Part shown: piece by piece, positions 21,395 to 34,497 of the stretch | Layout of the letters: each line of letters opens with the position of its first letter | Numbering within the stretch: position 1 is the stretch's first letter | DNA from: Moniliophthora roreri | Lineage: Eukaryota > Basidiomycota > Agaricomycetes > Agaricales > Marasmiaceae | NCBI GenBank assembly: GCA_001466705.2 | Contig: LATX02000220.1 | Span: 248,001-312,000 of the forward strand | DNA: 64,000 nucleotides | Direction: 5' to 3' | The notes under the pieces: model-generated | Databases searched by the model: none | Seen by the model: the letters and a program-made list of their open reading frames with translations, nothing else | What the model was told of the DNA's origin: nothing | Made by a program: the position numbers and the translations under genes

Positions 21395-24149
21395 ATAGTG
21401 ATCAGAACTGGTGCACAAGAGATCCTGTGTTTAAGAATTTCAATAGCCTCGATGGCTTCAGTTGAAAGCTTGAAAGTTAGGTCAGTGTGTTTAAGCATTA
21501 TGGTAAGTGGTTTCGCAATAAGTGCAAATCCCTTTATCCATCTTCTCCCAATACCAGCCATTTCTAAAAATCCATGGAGTTCTGATAATAAGGTTGGTAA
21601 AGGCCAATCCAATACAACTTGAACAACTTTGGGCCTGATTATCCATCCTTGAATGGATACTACGGACCCCATTATTAATAGTTTGAGTGCCACTACCACA
21701 GCTTTATGGCCAGACACAGTGATGCCTGCCTGAATCAAGGCTTCCAGTACTAAATCCAGATTCTGGATATATTTATATACAAACTGTTGAATATTGGAGT
21801 TGTCCAGTATAGACTTGTCGTCATATCGTGATGTGGGACCTTTTACACCACAATCATCTATGAAATTGTCAGCAATATTGCTGACCGACTTGAATGCATG
21901 TCTGACGCATCATTGGAATTCTTGTACAGAATTGGTATATCCTTGAACAAGTGTTGCCTGTTGTCTCAGTCCAATTGGAGTATGGAAAGCCTGAAGATAA
22001 CATGAATGTGGTGCAACTATTCAGGCATCAAATCCTGAGAAAAGGTCTAGCAGTCCATACATTCCATATCCAAGGAATGATTCTGCGAATTCATTGATGT
22101 TAAGTGGTAATGCCGAGTCTCAAATTGTTATGGCATTCAAGTCCTGTAAGTCAATAACCAGGTGCACTCTATTTTTCTTGGCCACAGTAAACAATGCTGA
22201 TCGATAGCTTGACATAGTGTGTTTGAACCATCCAGATTCTTCTTCGAACATAATTTGCTTTATGACTTGTTCTCAGATAGCTAAAGGCACAGGGATAGGT
22301 GGTTTCTGCCAGGGAACATGTTCAATAGTTGGAATTTTGTAATCTGGATAATATTCTGGATGGAAAATTCCTTTTTCTGAGTAGTTGAATGCAAATGCAG
22401 ATTGTTGTTCAAGAACTACAAATGCAAGTAGATCTGTTTCAGCAGATGAAAGTGTTCCAGGTTCAATTTTAGACAACATCAAGTCTAAATGTTCTTTAGT
22501 GATTTGCTTGGTGAATTGAAGTGATGAATAAGGTGCAGGATGTGTTGGAAGAATTGTTGAAACAGATGGAGGAATTTCCTTGAACTGTTGTGCTATCAGG
22601 TCTGGCATGTATGTCGGTACTGGTCAAACTTTTAGATGTACTGGCTTATATTTCCATTTAGGAAGTCCCGAAATGGATAGTTTGGGAACTGCTGCGTTAT
22701 TATGTCTCTGGAGTGCACAATCAACCCAGGGTGATGAAGGAATAAGGTCTGGATTAATTCCAGTCACGTGAATGTAGTCGTAGATCATTGTGTCATAAAC
22801 ACCATCAGGCATGAGTAATGAAAGGGAATTGAAGTTGATAAATTCTGAATTGCCCATTAGACAATCAAATAATCTTCCTAAAGTCGCTGAAGCCATATGG
22901 AAGATTTGTTCTGGCTTCAGTGTTAAAAATCCTTGTCATCAATTTTCTGAATTGACACAGAGTTGGATAGAGTAGGGCGAATTTTTGAGGTGTTATGAGA
23001 ATTGCCTGGATCCGCTATAGTAATACCAATTGTGGAGTCATCCTCTCTATCTTCTGATTGCCAGAGTAGAAGTGTAATGAGTCTGGAACAGTTATAATCA
23101 ATCCTGGCCACATACCATTGGAAGAATGGTTGTCCTAGGATTAAATCTGGTCCACCAAGCATATGTTAAGATATGAAGATGTGTGTAGGAAACTCATGCC
23201 CTCCTATAAGGATGGGAACATCAGGACAGAAGCCTTGTAAACGTTCTGGATGGCCATGGATTCCTTTGAGGAACCAATTCATTTCTTCAAAATCCAAAGG
23301 ACATCCAGTAAGTTCTGCCAAGTAATTGGCCCCTACTGACAGTTCTGAGCCTGTATCTGCCATAGCTTTGATGACCTTCCCATTAATTTCCAGTTTAAGG
23401 AACCTGCAAGTCATCACCATATATTTCTTTGTGGGAATAGCAGCCACTTTAGCTGCATATCAAACAAAGAATCATTCCAACTTCTGAGGATCTGGGTTTT
23501 CGACATAAATCTTTTCCGAAACTGTAACAGAGGGTTCTGAATCATGATTATTGATCTGCTGTCCATCTGAATTGATCCATGTAATGTTTGACATTGATCC
23601 TGTTTTGGTAGAATAAACCAACTTTGTTCAGAACATATCATCAAGCATTTTTTGAAGAGCTGGGCTACAACCAACTAGGTCTTTGAGCGATACTGTGAGC
23701 TCAGTGTTCAAAACTTTCTCAGTGAAGTTTTTAACATTTAGAGACTCTTGTATGTCTGATGTAAGACGGTATGGTGGAGCTGGTGCATTTTCCTTCTCCT
23801 TCCCTTTAGATCTAGATGTACCATTCTTCATTTCGATGTCCTTGGACTTGGAAGGTAGAGATCCCTTCCAGCTGTCTTCACAATTAATTGAATTATGTGG
23901 AGGTGGAATATTCATGGTAGTCAGTTGCTGAGGGACTGGAATGGAAGGGACAGATTGATCCAATTGAGTCTCATTCTGTGTTTTGCCTTTAGATGAATCA
24001 GATTTGGTTGCAGGTTTCTTTGTTGGGTCAAAACAATTTGAGGTGTCTTTTCCCAAACAAAGGGCTGGGCCTGATTGAACTGTATTGAGAGGGTATGCAG
24101 CAAATACTTCTTCTGAAAGGAGCCTCTGTTCTCCAAACCCAAGCTCCAT
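21395..24149 (-). pseudogene. Gag C-terminus, protease and reverse transcriptase of the old element
   Basis: Reading right to left: a linker with 'LNTELTVSLKDLVGCSPALQKML', a segment typical of basidiomycete Gypsy polyproteins; retropepsin-like 'AMADTGSELSVGA' (about 23340-23380); the second protease half 'LILGQPFFQW'; a spacer; then RT with 'HLVIDLQDLNAI', 'MYGLLDLFSGFD' and catalytic 'NFIDDCGV' (FIDD in place of YxDD). The RT thumb-side helices follow ('DWPLPTLLSELHGFLEM'). Many stops and several frame changes make it non-functional. Confidence 0.8.
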
Positions 24150-24158
24150 GGTACTGGT

Positions 24159-25332
24159 TCACGATACCTGTTGTTTTTGCAAATGAATAACTTCTGCAAC
24201 ACCTCCTGATGCCCCAGGTGCTACCCAGGGTAGTTCTGCACCATTGGGCATGACAATCCTACTTTGGCCCTGTTCATTGATAACCTGTTTCACATCTCCT
24301 ACTTCCAATAGCTTAATGGTCTCTGGACATTTTAAAATGCCCAAAGGGTGATTAAGGTCAATTCCAGAAGCCTTTCTGCACATAAGACATCTACCAGTAT
24401 TTGCTCTCGGTTGTGCTGAACCTTGTGTAGCATTGGTGGCATTAGATGAATTAGACAACGAAGCTGTGACATTCAGCATTGATACTGTTCCCATGGCTTC
24501 TCTAATCGCATCCTGAATAGCCTTAGCTTGATTAAGATGCAACTCCTCCATAGCTTTGGTTAATGTATCAATTTCAACAGACTGCACCTTCTGCTTGTTT
24601 AAGGATTTCATAGAAGTTGCTGATGTGGAAGAAGTGTTTTTTTTGGTCGATCTGATTGCCCTTCTCATCAAATTTGTTCACATCAATATTGTACTCCTTC
24701 TCTTCATAAAAGAGTCCTCAGCGATCAAACCGAGAGAGTAGAATCTTGTATGAGACCTCAATAGTGGGAGGATTGCTGACAACACGATTGTCTTCTGGAA
24801 TCTCGTTTAAGAACCAATCCTGTAAAGACTTCAGAATGCCTTTAACAAATTGGAGATGAGAGTTTTTGATAGTAATGTCACCGTTCTTAAGTAGAACAGC
24901 TGAAATATGCTGGAATTTGCAGTAGTATGTTTCTACGTCCATCTTGGAATTGAATTGTCTAGCAGTACTATGTTTACAGCAAAATTCAACAAGGGTTTCC
25001 TTGGAAATCTGTACCGAAATGTCTGTAGAACCATAGAGAGCTAACAGCATCTTCCTCATGCTTTCCCATGTTCTTTCCTCAACGTCCAAATCGAACTGAG
25101 GTAGATATCATATATGCTCTTTGACTTGATCCAAAGAGTATTGATAGATATAGTCTACCAAAAGGTTGTCATTGATGATATTAGCTGCATGAGCATGTAG
25201 TTGAATGTGTCAAAGGAAGTCAGAAGGGAATTTGCCGTTAAAGTGTGGCGCATCTCACATGCCAGGAATCGGCATCAGATGTGCTAACACATTAACAGTC
25301 AGTTCAGGAGGTTTGTCTTGGCTTTCGGACAT
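24159..25332 (-). pseudogene. Gag of the old Gypsy element
   Basis: A start ATG at 25332 is followed by 'MSESQDKPPELTVNVLAHL'. The frame continues through several TGA stops to the capsid-like block at 25089-24718 ('ALYGSTDISVQISKETL', 'YYCKFQHISAVLL'). A shifted frame (24671-24159) contains a Ser/Thr/Asn-rich linker and one CX2C motif ('CLMCRKASG'), probably a knuckle-like site. The TGAs sit where Arg or Trp would fit. Confidence 0.65.
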
Positions 25333-25969
25333 TATCGAAAGATGATGTGACGAGTTGTGGTTGGATTAGGATAGATGATTAAGGATTTAGCAAAATGGTG
25401 TTGGGTGACGGTGAATTTGTTGCAAGGATGTGGTAGAAAAAGGGTTAAGTGATCAGGAAAGGTCTTCTAAACCTTCCCCATGTTGGCCACCACTGAAGTA
25501 GGAAACGTAAGTTCCTGCGAGAATGAGTTCGGAAGGTGTGGGACGGAACCCATTGTAGTAGACGTAGATAAGAGAGATAGAGGTAGGAATATCTGAGTGA
25601 TTCAGCTTAGAGTCAGTTCAGATGAGGTTTAACACTTTTAAATGCACGTATATGGGTGAGATATGATATTTGATACCTACTTAAGCTTTGGTACATGGCA
25701 GATATAAATACTAAGGTAACGAAACACATTATGAAGTGAAACAGTAAATAATTATGAAATATTGAATGTTATTGGAAGTCTGAATAGACGAAACATGTAA
25801 GTAAAGAGTCGATTGAAACACAAGCGAGACACGTAAAGGATTAATGGATCAAAACTTGTTGGATATAAGTTTGAAATGAATGGATGAACCGTGAATAATA
25901 AATGGAAACAGAAAGGTGAAACAGGGAATGTGTGGTCTGTACTCTTGTGATGCATGAAATACTACCACA

Positions 25970-26693
25970 ACGTACCAGTGGCCGAAATACACCAACTCCA
26001 TTCAACTAAAAATCATACTGACGTTGTCGTAAATAGGCGGAATTTTTTTTGGCTGGATGATCACAAGATGAGCTGACTGAGGCTGGATTGAGAGCAGGTT
26101 ATAGAAAGGAGGATGGTTGGGCGTGGTTACAATTGAAGACAAGTGCGATGGTGTAACTTTTTTTTATTATTTTCTTGAAAAGGAAGGCAGAACGTGGACG
26201 GTCCAAAGAGGAAAGTGACCGTGACTGAGTACTGAGTACTGAGGGAGGACGGCTAACGTGACTTGGAGGTTTCTGAATTACTGGCGTATTCGAAAAACTA
26301 TTTCGTAGATATTCGCGTACAGGGATTTGATGCAGAAAACATTCTCATCAGAGGGCGGAAACCACCCAGACTGTGCCTTCTACTATGACGTTTTACCTGG
26401 GCACCATAGGTGGTGCATGTTGCAGATTGTAAGTATATCTGAGTGATGCAATGGGGAAGGCTGCAAGGTGAGTTGACTGAAGACCAGGCCTGTGCATTTT
26501 ATATGACCTTGGGCTCCGCTGTGAAGTGCTCACCTTCCGTTATGGCTATTGCTTTTGCAGTATACCGAGCTTTAGGTCCCAAAGTGCACTAAGAGCGTGT
26601 CCTACCCTGAAGATCCAGACAGCTTCAAGTTCTAAAGGAAAACCTTGTTTGGTCCGCCACAGTCGGATCGAACCTTATGTCCGTGCTATTTGA
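25970..26693 (-). repeat. 5' LTR of the old Gypsy element
   Basis: This is the uninterrupted partner of the left LTR. It retains more CpG sites than the left copy. It ends at the contig join (N at 26694), so its outer edge is missing. On the minus strand the sequence just inside it reads TGGTAGTATTTC, a possible but unproven PBS start. Confidence 0.7.
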
Positions 26694-26694
26694 N

Positions 26695-28717
26695 GACTGA
26701 CGTACGAAAGGCTGACGAAATCTCGGGAAACTACTGGAATGCTACAATGTCAGGGTCAAAGCTAGCATTAACCGTTTGAGGCTAAAGCAGTCACTTACAG
26801 CAGCTGCGGATCCACAGCTGAAATATCATGCCCAGTTTGCTCTCCCCACTTCACACGTTGTATGATGGCCCTCGGTATGCGAACACTGAGATCCATCCAT
26901 CCATCAACATAGTCATTTAGATGGTAGTAAAAAAGACATTGCTACCACTTGGCACCCTCGGGGACGGTATTTAAGCAGTCCAAGAAGAACCCCATCGAAT
27001 GCTAGAACTGCGATCCCAGCTGTTCTCAACTTTTTACTTCGAGATCAGTGGCTCAAAATCGAGGATCAAAAAGAAGAGTCTTCGTCGCGGGAAGAGAGAG
27101 ACGCACCTTCGTATTGCTGTCACCGGGACTGCAAGCTGGTCTCGATATCAATGGGCGCTCGAGTAGTTGCTGTATCCGCTCACCACGGACGGATGCCATC
27201 CTTCAATATCATTTCATCTGAAATATGCGCACAGAAGATGGGAGAGAGCGAGAATGGGTATGTCTGTTCATATAGCAGTCACTTCGCGGGAGAAGATGTA
27301 AGCGCGAGTCGATCCAAGAGTGGGGACCGTACAGGAGTTGCCGGAACACCTATGTGATTGGCTCCCCAGTGGCCATTAGCTATCGGGATGAGCCTCCGCT
27401 CAGTGAGTGGAATGCCAATAGGATTCTTCGGAGGAAACGTAGAGGTTTAAACAGGTCAAAACAAAGGTCAGCGTTGAATTCAGCAGGCAGTTATTGGGCA
27501 ACATACTTTCTCTGAAAACTATCCCCATGATCTCAGGATATTCCATCAGCATCCAAGTGTCCGTCTCACCTCCACTGGTACTTTATGGCAGAACTTGAGT
27601 AAAATGAGTGTCGCGTTACAGCGTCGAGAATGTAGCAATGAGATTGCGTGGCTAGTTCCAGCTTTTTCGAGAGGGCAGCCTGAAAGGATTAATCTTCAGT
27701 TCCAGGTGTCGCTCATCTGCTTCATCAATCCCAATGCATTACCCAGTTTTCCTTGATGAAGGTAGTACTAAGTCCGCAAGGACAGCGTTTAAACGTTAAC
27801 GCTTACAAGGTGATTTTTAATTCAGTTTCTCCCGGATAAGGAAGTAAGTCTTGAGCGCTTGAGTACACATGTCAAGAAGACTGAGAAGGGCTGCCATGAA
27901 GGCTGAAGCAATGGTGAAGCATGGTGAAGCACATGGTGATGGCAGGTTCCGTGCCAAGGAAGATAAGCGCCCCGTCCGCTTTTTTTTCTTCCTAAGTCAT
28001 CCACCATCCCCCAGAGTCCCAAGGTCGAGTACGTCGAGCCGGCGCTACTTCGAGACATAAATTCCATTGATGAAGAATCGATGACCATGAAGGAAGGACG
28101 ATATCATGGGTGAGTTTCACCGGCTTCCATTCAAGCTGTCCATTAACGTCGTAGTACGCAGTCCCTAAACGCCCTCGTTGGAGTTCCTGCCACCAAAGCC
28201 ACTCAAGTGACCTGAATAGCTCAAAACATGCGTGATGCACGCCACGGACTCCACTGGAACATTAATGATCATGAGTTTGGGCGATTCATCATCTTTGATA
28301 TTCGACAGTCCGCACTTTGCAGCTTGAAATTGGCAAACTCCAACCTCCATTCGATCCATAACAACATTCAGTACAATACTTGAAGCTGGTTTCCCTCGAG
28401 GCTTTCTACAGGATTCTTGAGATACCCAGGTTTCGAATAGATCGCGTCGCACAGATGCACAGCTCATTGCCAGCTTCCGGTAAGACGATGTTTATGCCTG
28501 CGTGCACACGACCCAAGACTGAATAGAACAGGACCCAGCGTTGTCCTATCGATAAGCATTATGCCGTTGAATTACCGGGCTCGATCATAGAATCCGAGGG
28601 GCGTTTGGATGACACGAGTCGCCAGGCAGTCTCGCCTGCGCAACGTGGAAGGAAATATTCCTGTGACGCAAGACGATATAAGGACCGGAAACGCAATTTG
28701 CCTTTGTGGCGTGCCAT
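26695..28717. other. Contig with no recognised gene
   Basis: Scattered ORFs of up to 100 codons occur, mostly on the minus strand (27822-28088, 27992-28240, 28165-28467). They abut or overlap in different frames and could be exons of an unrecognised or decayed minus-strand gene. No motif was identified. Confidence 0.35.
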
Positions 28718-31700
28718 GGGTTTCTCCAAGTTCTTCTCTCATCAGGCTCCTGAGCCTGAAGCCGAAACCGAGACCGAGCAAAGTTCCACTTTTACTCTAG
28801 CCGTGCGATGTGGGATTTCAAGTGAAGAAGGAGGTATCAAGGGCAAAATTGGTTTGTGCAAATTACTACGCTTGTGAATTTGTTTGCTCACTGCAACTTC
28901 ATAGTGGATACTNTACCGAGAATCAGGACACCATTCAGAATGTAATATCCAAGATGCTCACTGTTCAAATCGACTCGCAAGCAGCCGAGGAAGGGATGAG
29001 GGTAGTTGCGAAAGGGCTCAAGGCGTTATGTCAAGTTCATCCATTCATCGGTGGTGCGTATCCTTAGCTGTGCTATTGCCTCATGGCTCACCTCGATTTC
29101 AATTCCAGCTGCTGTGATATCGTTCAATGCAGTGGTCATACTGCATCTCAAACGAAGGGAGAACGACAAGAAACTTCTCGCAGTACATGCTCGTATGCAG
29201 GATGCACTCTCTGTTCTCTTTCAGTGAGTATCGTGGTTCAAGGGATGTCGTCGCAATCTCATGTTCATGTGTTTAGCCTTCGTAAAATGAAACATTCTCA
29301 GGAGTTGGGTGAAGATGGGATTAGCGTTGAGCAGCGAATGGTGCACTTGATGAGTCGCATAGACAAAGAGATCCAAGAGACAGGCTCTATTTGCGACCAT
29401 TATCGAAAAAAGAACCATATCTGTAAGTACAGCTGTCACAGCATTCTTCACTCATTCGTTCTTATGCACCATGAACAGCCAAAATGGTGAAAGCGACTAT
29501 CTATGAACAGCGATTCGCAGAGAAGGCTACACTTTTCATCCAATACCGGGAGGAGTTACTGGATGCATTATCTCTCCATACGGCGTTGGGCATTGATGCT
29601 GCCAACAGCAAATTGGATCGCCAGCAAGAGCAACTCGGCCGCATGGAAAACAAGCTCGATGAAATGCTCAACTTCTTTCGTCGACTCGACACTCCACAGG
29701 AGCGCGATGCTCGCGAGTTCATCGAGAATATCGGTGGTCCCGAGAAGTGCGTTGATAGCGATGAACATGTAACGGAGTTGATGAACCTTTGTGGCGACGG
29801 TCCTTCGATGGCGAGGGTATCTGCTGCAGATATCGAAGCTGCGCTCGCGGGTACGAAGCAGGCGATTCTCAAGGAGCTTGATGAAGATCTCGACAACGCG
29901 CTCCAAAGGCATATGCAACTCTTCGAACGTAAACTGGACGTTCAGCGACAAGAGCTTGAAGAGACAATCAAAACCAGCGAGCGAAATATCCTTGCTGCGA
30001 TGCAAGCAGGCGCTCATGAGAGAATAAGAGATGAAGTAAGTCGCCATACATTGGAGTATTCTACAATCTGACAAAAACCTCCGTTTCGCTAGGATCTACG
30101 TGCCGTCTGGAAGGAAATGGTGAGATCACATATTGTTCGATTCACTCTTCATGATACATATCTGATTTCTTGTCAAGAACTGGAAAGGAAGCGTAAAGGC
30201 CCGACATTTCGTGTTGGCTTTGCATGACCACTATAACGATGACCTCCCCACAAATAAGAGTACATCAGAGCTGCCTCGGCCGTCGACGGGGCCAGACTTC
30301 TTGAAAGAAGACAAGTGGGCACTCTCCTACATCAATATCAGCCATGTCCAGCCCATATTGGAAGCATTTGATGACGATGGAACGGGATTTATCACGATCA
30401 AAGAGGTCAACGCATTCGTTGATTCTAGACCCGAGGGCTGGACGTATGTATCACCATGTTCTTACCTTGCATCGACTAACGAGCAGCGCACAGTTTACCC
30501 CATTGGATAGCGTACTGGGCAGCAGGATGGCACGTTAGCATCGACAAGTACAAGCACCGGATCTACCGTCTTATCCAGGATATGATCAAATGTGCCCGTG
30601 AAGTTCTTCCAGAAAACCGGCGATCTGTCGACCAGTACCTCTCTCATTTGACTTTTGACAGGATTGAGTTGCTTCTGCGGTCTACCAGGAGCCTCAGCCA
30701 TACATTCTCAGCCGATCGATATCTGATTCAGGCCACTGATGCTTATACGGAATCGGAAGAGAAGAGGCTTGTACGAGCGTTGGATGGTATGGCTTACGAG
30801 CTTGACACGCCAGAAACAGTGTCTCTCGTTACAGGACCCGGGCGAATCGAACGCGTATGTACAGCAGCTCTTACTCTTATTTTCGCAACGCTAATCTTCT
30901 ATCGATTGTAGTTCATCTTTCCGTTGATCTATCTGCTCATGAAGCGGCAACACACCATCATCTCTCTAGCCAAGGAGTACATCCTTGACCCGGACGAGCT
31001 CATCACCATGAGCACTACGCTCCACTCTGTTTTTGAAGTCTTGGATGATCGTATCGAGGGCCTGGCCTCGCTCTTCCGACAAGCTCATGCGGATATAAGA
31101 GGACGATTCGGGAACTTTGCTTTCGGAATGGTAGGACAAGCTATTGTACCACATACTACATCTTGCTCAACGCTGTTGTTCTAGCTACAGCTCTCATATG
31201 ATATCGATGTCCGAGTACGCGACCCGAAGCACAACACTTTGTGTACTTGGCAGCCACCTCGCAACCCCTATCACCATGGCTTCGTGTCTACCGTCCTAGA
31301 TGAACAGCTTCAAGATCCTCTTTCTGTTCTCAAGCACCAGCCTACGCTATCAGGTTCAATAGCCGATTCGGATGTCGACATCTGGCACCTGTACGTCGCT
31401 CTGAAGCTGTTCTCGTTTTCACATATCTCACTGTTCTCTTTGTAGAGGCTGTATTTGTGACTCGTGCAGTAAAGAGATAATCGGCGATAGAGTCATCTGT
31501 CTTGACTGCATGTCGGAAAACTACGCAGACAACGTCAACCTCTGTTCACGCTGTTGCACGAAAATAACGTTGAAAGGATCCTTTACACACACCCCAAATC
31601 ATCTGATGATGAAACTCAAATGCGTCGCCCTTGATGCTGAACTGGCGTGGATGATACCCAAGGCACGAGCTATGGATGAGCGCATGAAGCTCAAGGCACC

Positions 31701-32189
31701 TACTAACGATGTGGATTCAAAGAGTCAACCCCAAAGCGGGGTTCTCACGCGAACCAAAACGGTCAAAAGAAGATCAGGAAGTGGGGTAGCACACCGATGT
31801 TGTCGTTTCTCACTCCAGAATCCTCGAGAATGCTGGGTGTGTTTTGATTGCTGTATGTCTTTCTCTCTCCTGCTGCTGCTACTATCCCTCAAGGCTGATA
31901 CTTGATACTAACTGCTTCTCTCACAGCTCGTGAAACATTTATCTGTAATGACTGCGAACGCCGAGGGGTTTCCGTAACCAGCGAACATGACAGCTCGATG
32001 CACACCCTTCTCAAAATGTCGAGACCTACAGCCGTAACGATCACTACGGAAGCGAGGCTATTGTCTTTGGAGAGCAGGATGGATGCTATTGAGGCCAAAC
32101 TTGGGAATTTGGAGAAGATGGAAGGAAAGCTGGCGAGTTTAGAGGTGCTATTGAGAGAGGTCTTGGCATCGAAAGCTGTTTCCCGTTGA
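28718..32189 (+). CDS. EF-hand and ZZ-type zinc-finger protein (multi-exon)
   Basis: At least 11 exons with GT-AG introns of about 50-75 bp can be read. Examples after the gap are 28915-29053, 29109-29223, 29277-29422, 29479-30035, 30093-30119, 30178-30443, 30494-30854, 30912-31130, 31185-31390, 31446-31852 and 31927-32189. The likely first exon starts at ATG 28718 ('MGFSKFFSHQAPEPEAE') but is separated by the contig join at 28913. Domains in order: N-terminal helices; a long coiled coil (exon 29479-30035); one EF-hand loop 'DDDGTGFITIKEV'; a large helical region; a ZZ-type zinc finger with 'CICDSC', 'CLDC' and 'CSRC', plus 'CWVCFDC' and 'CNDC'; and a short C-terminal coil. A calcium-responsive scaffold role is inferred only. 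Confidence 0.8.
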
Positions 32190-32252
32190 TAGACTATACT
32201 GTAAAACAAGAAGTAAACGAAAGCAACCACTCTTAACACGCGTCATTCCCAA

Positions 32253-32918
32253 TTAGATATGCCTTCCATAACCGAAATGCTCTTCACTAAAGAAATCGAC
32301 GCCTGCCAACGCCTCTAGACTTTTATCCGCCCACCCATCTTCCTCCATAACTTCTTCCATCGACCTCAGATCAAACCTATCCCCTCCACAATACCCCGGC
32401 ATCGGCATCCCTGCTGCACCCAAAACCGCCAAGAAAAAATCACCAAACCCTAGACCCTCCTTATTATACGGTCCAACACGATTCGACGGTTTCCGAATCA
32501 ACACATCCGATCGAACATACCACTTCTTGTCAAAATTGCGTGCAACCCAAACATGATTATTCGGGAACAACATATCCAATCCCTTCTCGCCTCGATATTT
32601 GGGACACTTTATCGGTGTAAAATGTTCAAGAACGTAATCCAGTACTTGGGAGTTGGAAGAAGCTGGTTCGTATTCTCCTGGGTTGAAATAATCCGAAACG
32701 CGTCCTGCATATTCGTCGAGGATAAGAACGCGGTCGCCTGCCCAGCTACCGACAGAGGAGGGGAGTTCTTGGCCGTTTAGAGGGATGGTGAAAAGCCATA
32801 GAATATCGCGTGTCATGCCGTTTAGAACGACTTCGCTGAGCTGTGAGGTGGTGGTGGAGGGTAAGCGCGACGTGTCAAAGGAGGAAGAACATGGGAAAAG
32901 AGCGCACTTTGCACCCAT
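32253..32918 (-). CDS. Hypothetical protein
   Basis: This is a 221-residue open frame from ATG 32918 to a stop 64 bp beyond the end of the EF-hand/ZZ gene, so the two genes converge. The sequence reads as a real folded protein ('DILWLFTIPLNGQELPSS', 'DRVLILDEYAGRV', 'NNHVWVARNFDKKWYVRSDVLIR'), with no signal peptide or membrane segment. The same frame is open further upstream to 33329, but those codons look like chance sequence, and the context of the ATG at 32918 is reasonable. I do not recognise a family. Confidence 0.6.
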   Translation of the reverse strand: MGAKCALFPCSSSFDTSRLPSTTTSQLSEVVLNGMTRDILWLFTIPLNGQELPSSVGSWAGDRVLILDEYAGRVSDYFNPGEYEPASSNSQVLDYVLEHFTPIKCPKYRGEKGLDMLFPNNHVWVARNFDKKWYVRSDVLIRKPSNRVGPYNKEGLGFGDFFLAVLGAAGMPMPGYCGGDRFDLRSMEEVMEEDGWADKSLEALAGVDFFSEEHFGYGRHI

Positions 32919-34051
32919 ATCCACATAGGTAAGGATCGATGACCTGACGTTTATCGAGGTTGACAAGAGCAAGCTCGGATAATGACAAGAGCATTGCTTG
33001 GTAGGCTGAAGCAGCTTAACGGCCTTAATGGCAGAAAAAAGGGGCAAAACGCGTCCGGAGTAGCACGTGACGTGTTTACAGCTTACTATCCGAAAATGGC
33101 AGGTGCTCCGGAAAAGTGTGCCTCCACAAGTTTCAACTTCGCCGTCACCCAATAGCTCCACCGAGCGCACTAGCGACCGGCTAAGTGTCGAGACCACTCC
33201 TGCTGCAGACCCCATTATATGGTGCGTGCTGCTCAATCCCATGTACACTCTTTTGATCATAATAACTGAAACTCGATTTGACCAGGACCTTTCTAATCCT
33301 ATCTTTTGCTCAGGCCCAATGTGCAACACCCAATGTATAACAGCTCATCCTGTACTTGTCGAATACCGTGCATTTTCCCTAACCTCGATGACTCGGACTT
33401 TTGGTGACTGATCACGGTCAACGGAACCTACGGATAGAACCCACCCGGTATGCATTATGGCCCGAACGCTGCGGCACGCGAATAATTGGCTCGGTGTTTC
33501 TTTGGACCCAGGTTGCCTATGGGTACTATTAGTGCTTAACCGCGATGAGTTCGTCTGAGAACGAATAGGAACGAAAGAAGAGGGGGGGGGGGGGAAATTT
33601 CAGGCCGGATCTTCGCCTCGGTTGGCAATGCACTTCTACGACTAAACATCAAGCGCCGATTCCAAGTCGAGATGTCCTTGAATCAGATAAAGGGCGCTGT
33701 AAGATGACGTCACGCGATAGATCCTCAGTGATCGATCAAATGTACAAGCGCTTGGCTCGTTCAGAAGGTCGCAAGGCCACCGACACCACCGATTAAATCA
33801 ACATACCACGTCTGTACGCGTCGCGATAGAGCTGAATCCGAGGTCGACCCGCGTCAACCGTCATATCGTTCTCATCAGCGCGCAGCCATCAGTAAGTATG
33901 CGTGGAAAAATCACTCCCTCTCAACTCCTTTCTTCACCACCACCATCTCGATCGCAAGACCCTGGTGAGCAGCGCTGACATAACTGAGGTTCAAACTCAC
34001 GCGACTGACAAGTCTTGCTGCACAGTCTAAACAATCGCAACCACAAAGACC

Positions 34052-34497
34052 ATGGTAAGTAGTCCATACAGCCTGGTGCTGCTCACATGACTGACAAATC
34101 TTGCCACCACACACAGTCTCGCAACGACTATTACAACAGTAACAGCGAAGGCTCTCAGTACAACAACAACGGCGATGGATTGCAGGCCAACAACAACGTG
34201 CTACGTTACCAGGCCGGCAGCACCGATAACAGTCACCACAATATCAAGGGTGACAGGAATACCATGACGCATAAGGAGGGGAATAACGGTGGTGCGTTTT
34301 ACATGTCGACTCTGAGCTGTATCCTTGGAATACTGACCAAGACGTATTGAAATCTAGTACTGGCCTTTACCGTGATCGCCTTGATCATTATACTCCCGAT
34401 CTTTGGATATTATTATATCATGATTGTCAATCGTTATGGGCAGGCATATGGGGTTCCATTGGTATTCCAGGGCCAGGGGAGAATCCAGGGGCTGTGA
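34052..34497 (+). CDS. Small Asn-rich single-pass membrane protein
   Basis: Three exons: 34052-34054 (the ATG alone), 34117-34291 and 34358-34497, all with GT-AG borders and compatible phases. The predicted protein is about 105 residues. The first 59 residues are hydrophilic and rich in N, S, Y and G. Then comes one strong membrane segment, 'LAFTVIALIILPIFGYYYIM', and a short tail of about 24 residues ending 'GRIQGL'. It has no signal peptide and is probably anchored by this segment. Function unknown. The 5' UTR appears to contain a further intron similar to the first coding intron. Confidence 0.7.

Larger units (their letters stand above)
6157..26693 (-). mobile_element. Old degenerate Ty3/Gypsy retrotransposon (minus strand)
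   Basis: Coding pieces in the order gag, protease, RT, RNase H, integrase and extra ORF run right to left between two related LTR copies (25970-26693 and 6157-8193). Pol order with integrase after RNase H is diagnostic of Ty3/Gypsy. The element is peppered with in-frame stops and interrupted by at least three insertions (6409-7720, 10095-19282, 20664-21389). The right LTR is cut by the contig join at 26694, so the outer 5' boundary is not seen. The printed span includes the nested element and is not the element's own length. Confidence 0.85.

Noticed and set aside
33582..33594. A run of 13 G as a possible G-quadruplex
   Set aside because: It is a lone homopolymer in an intergenic region with no neighbouring G tracts; homopolymer length may be a sequencing artefact.
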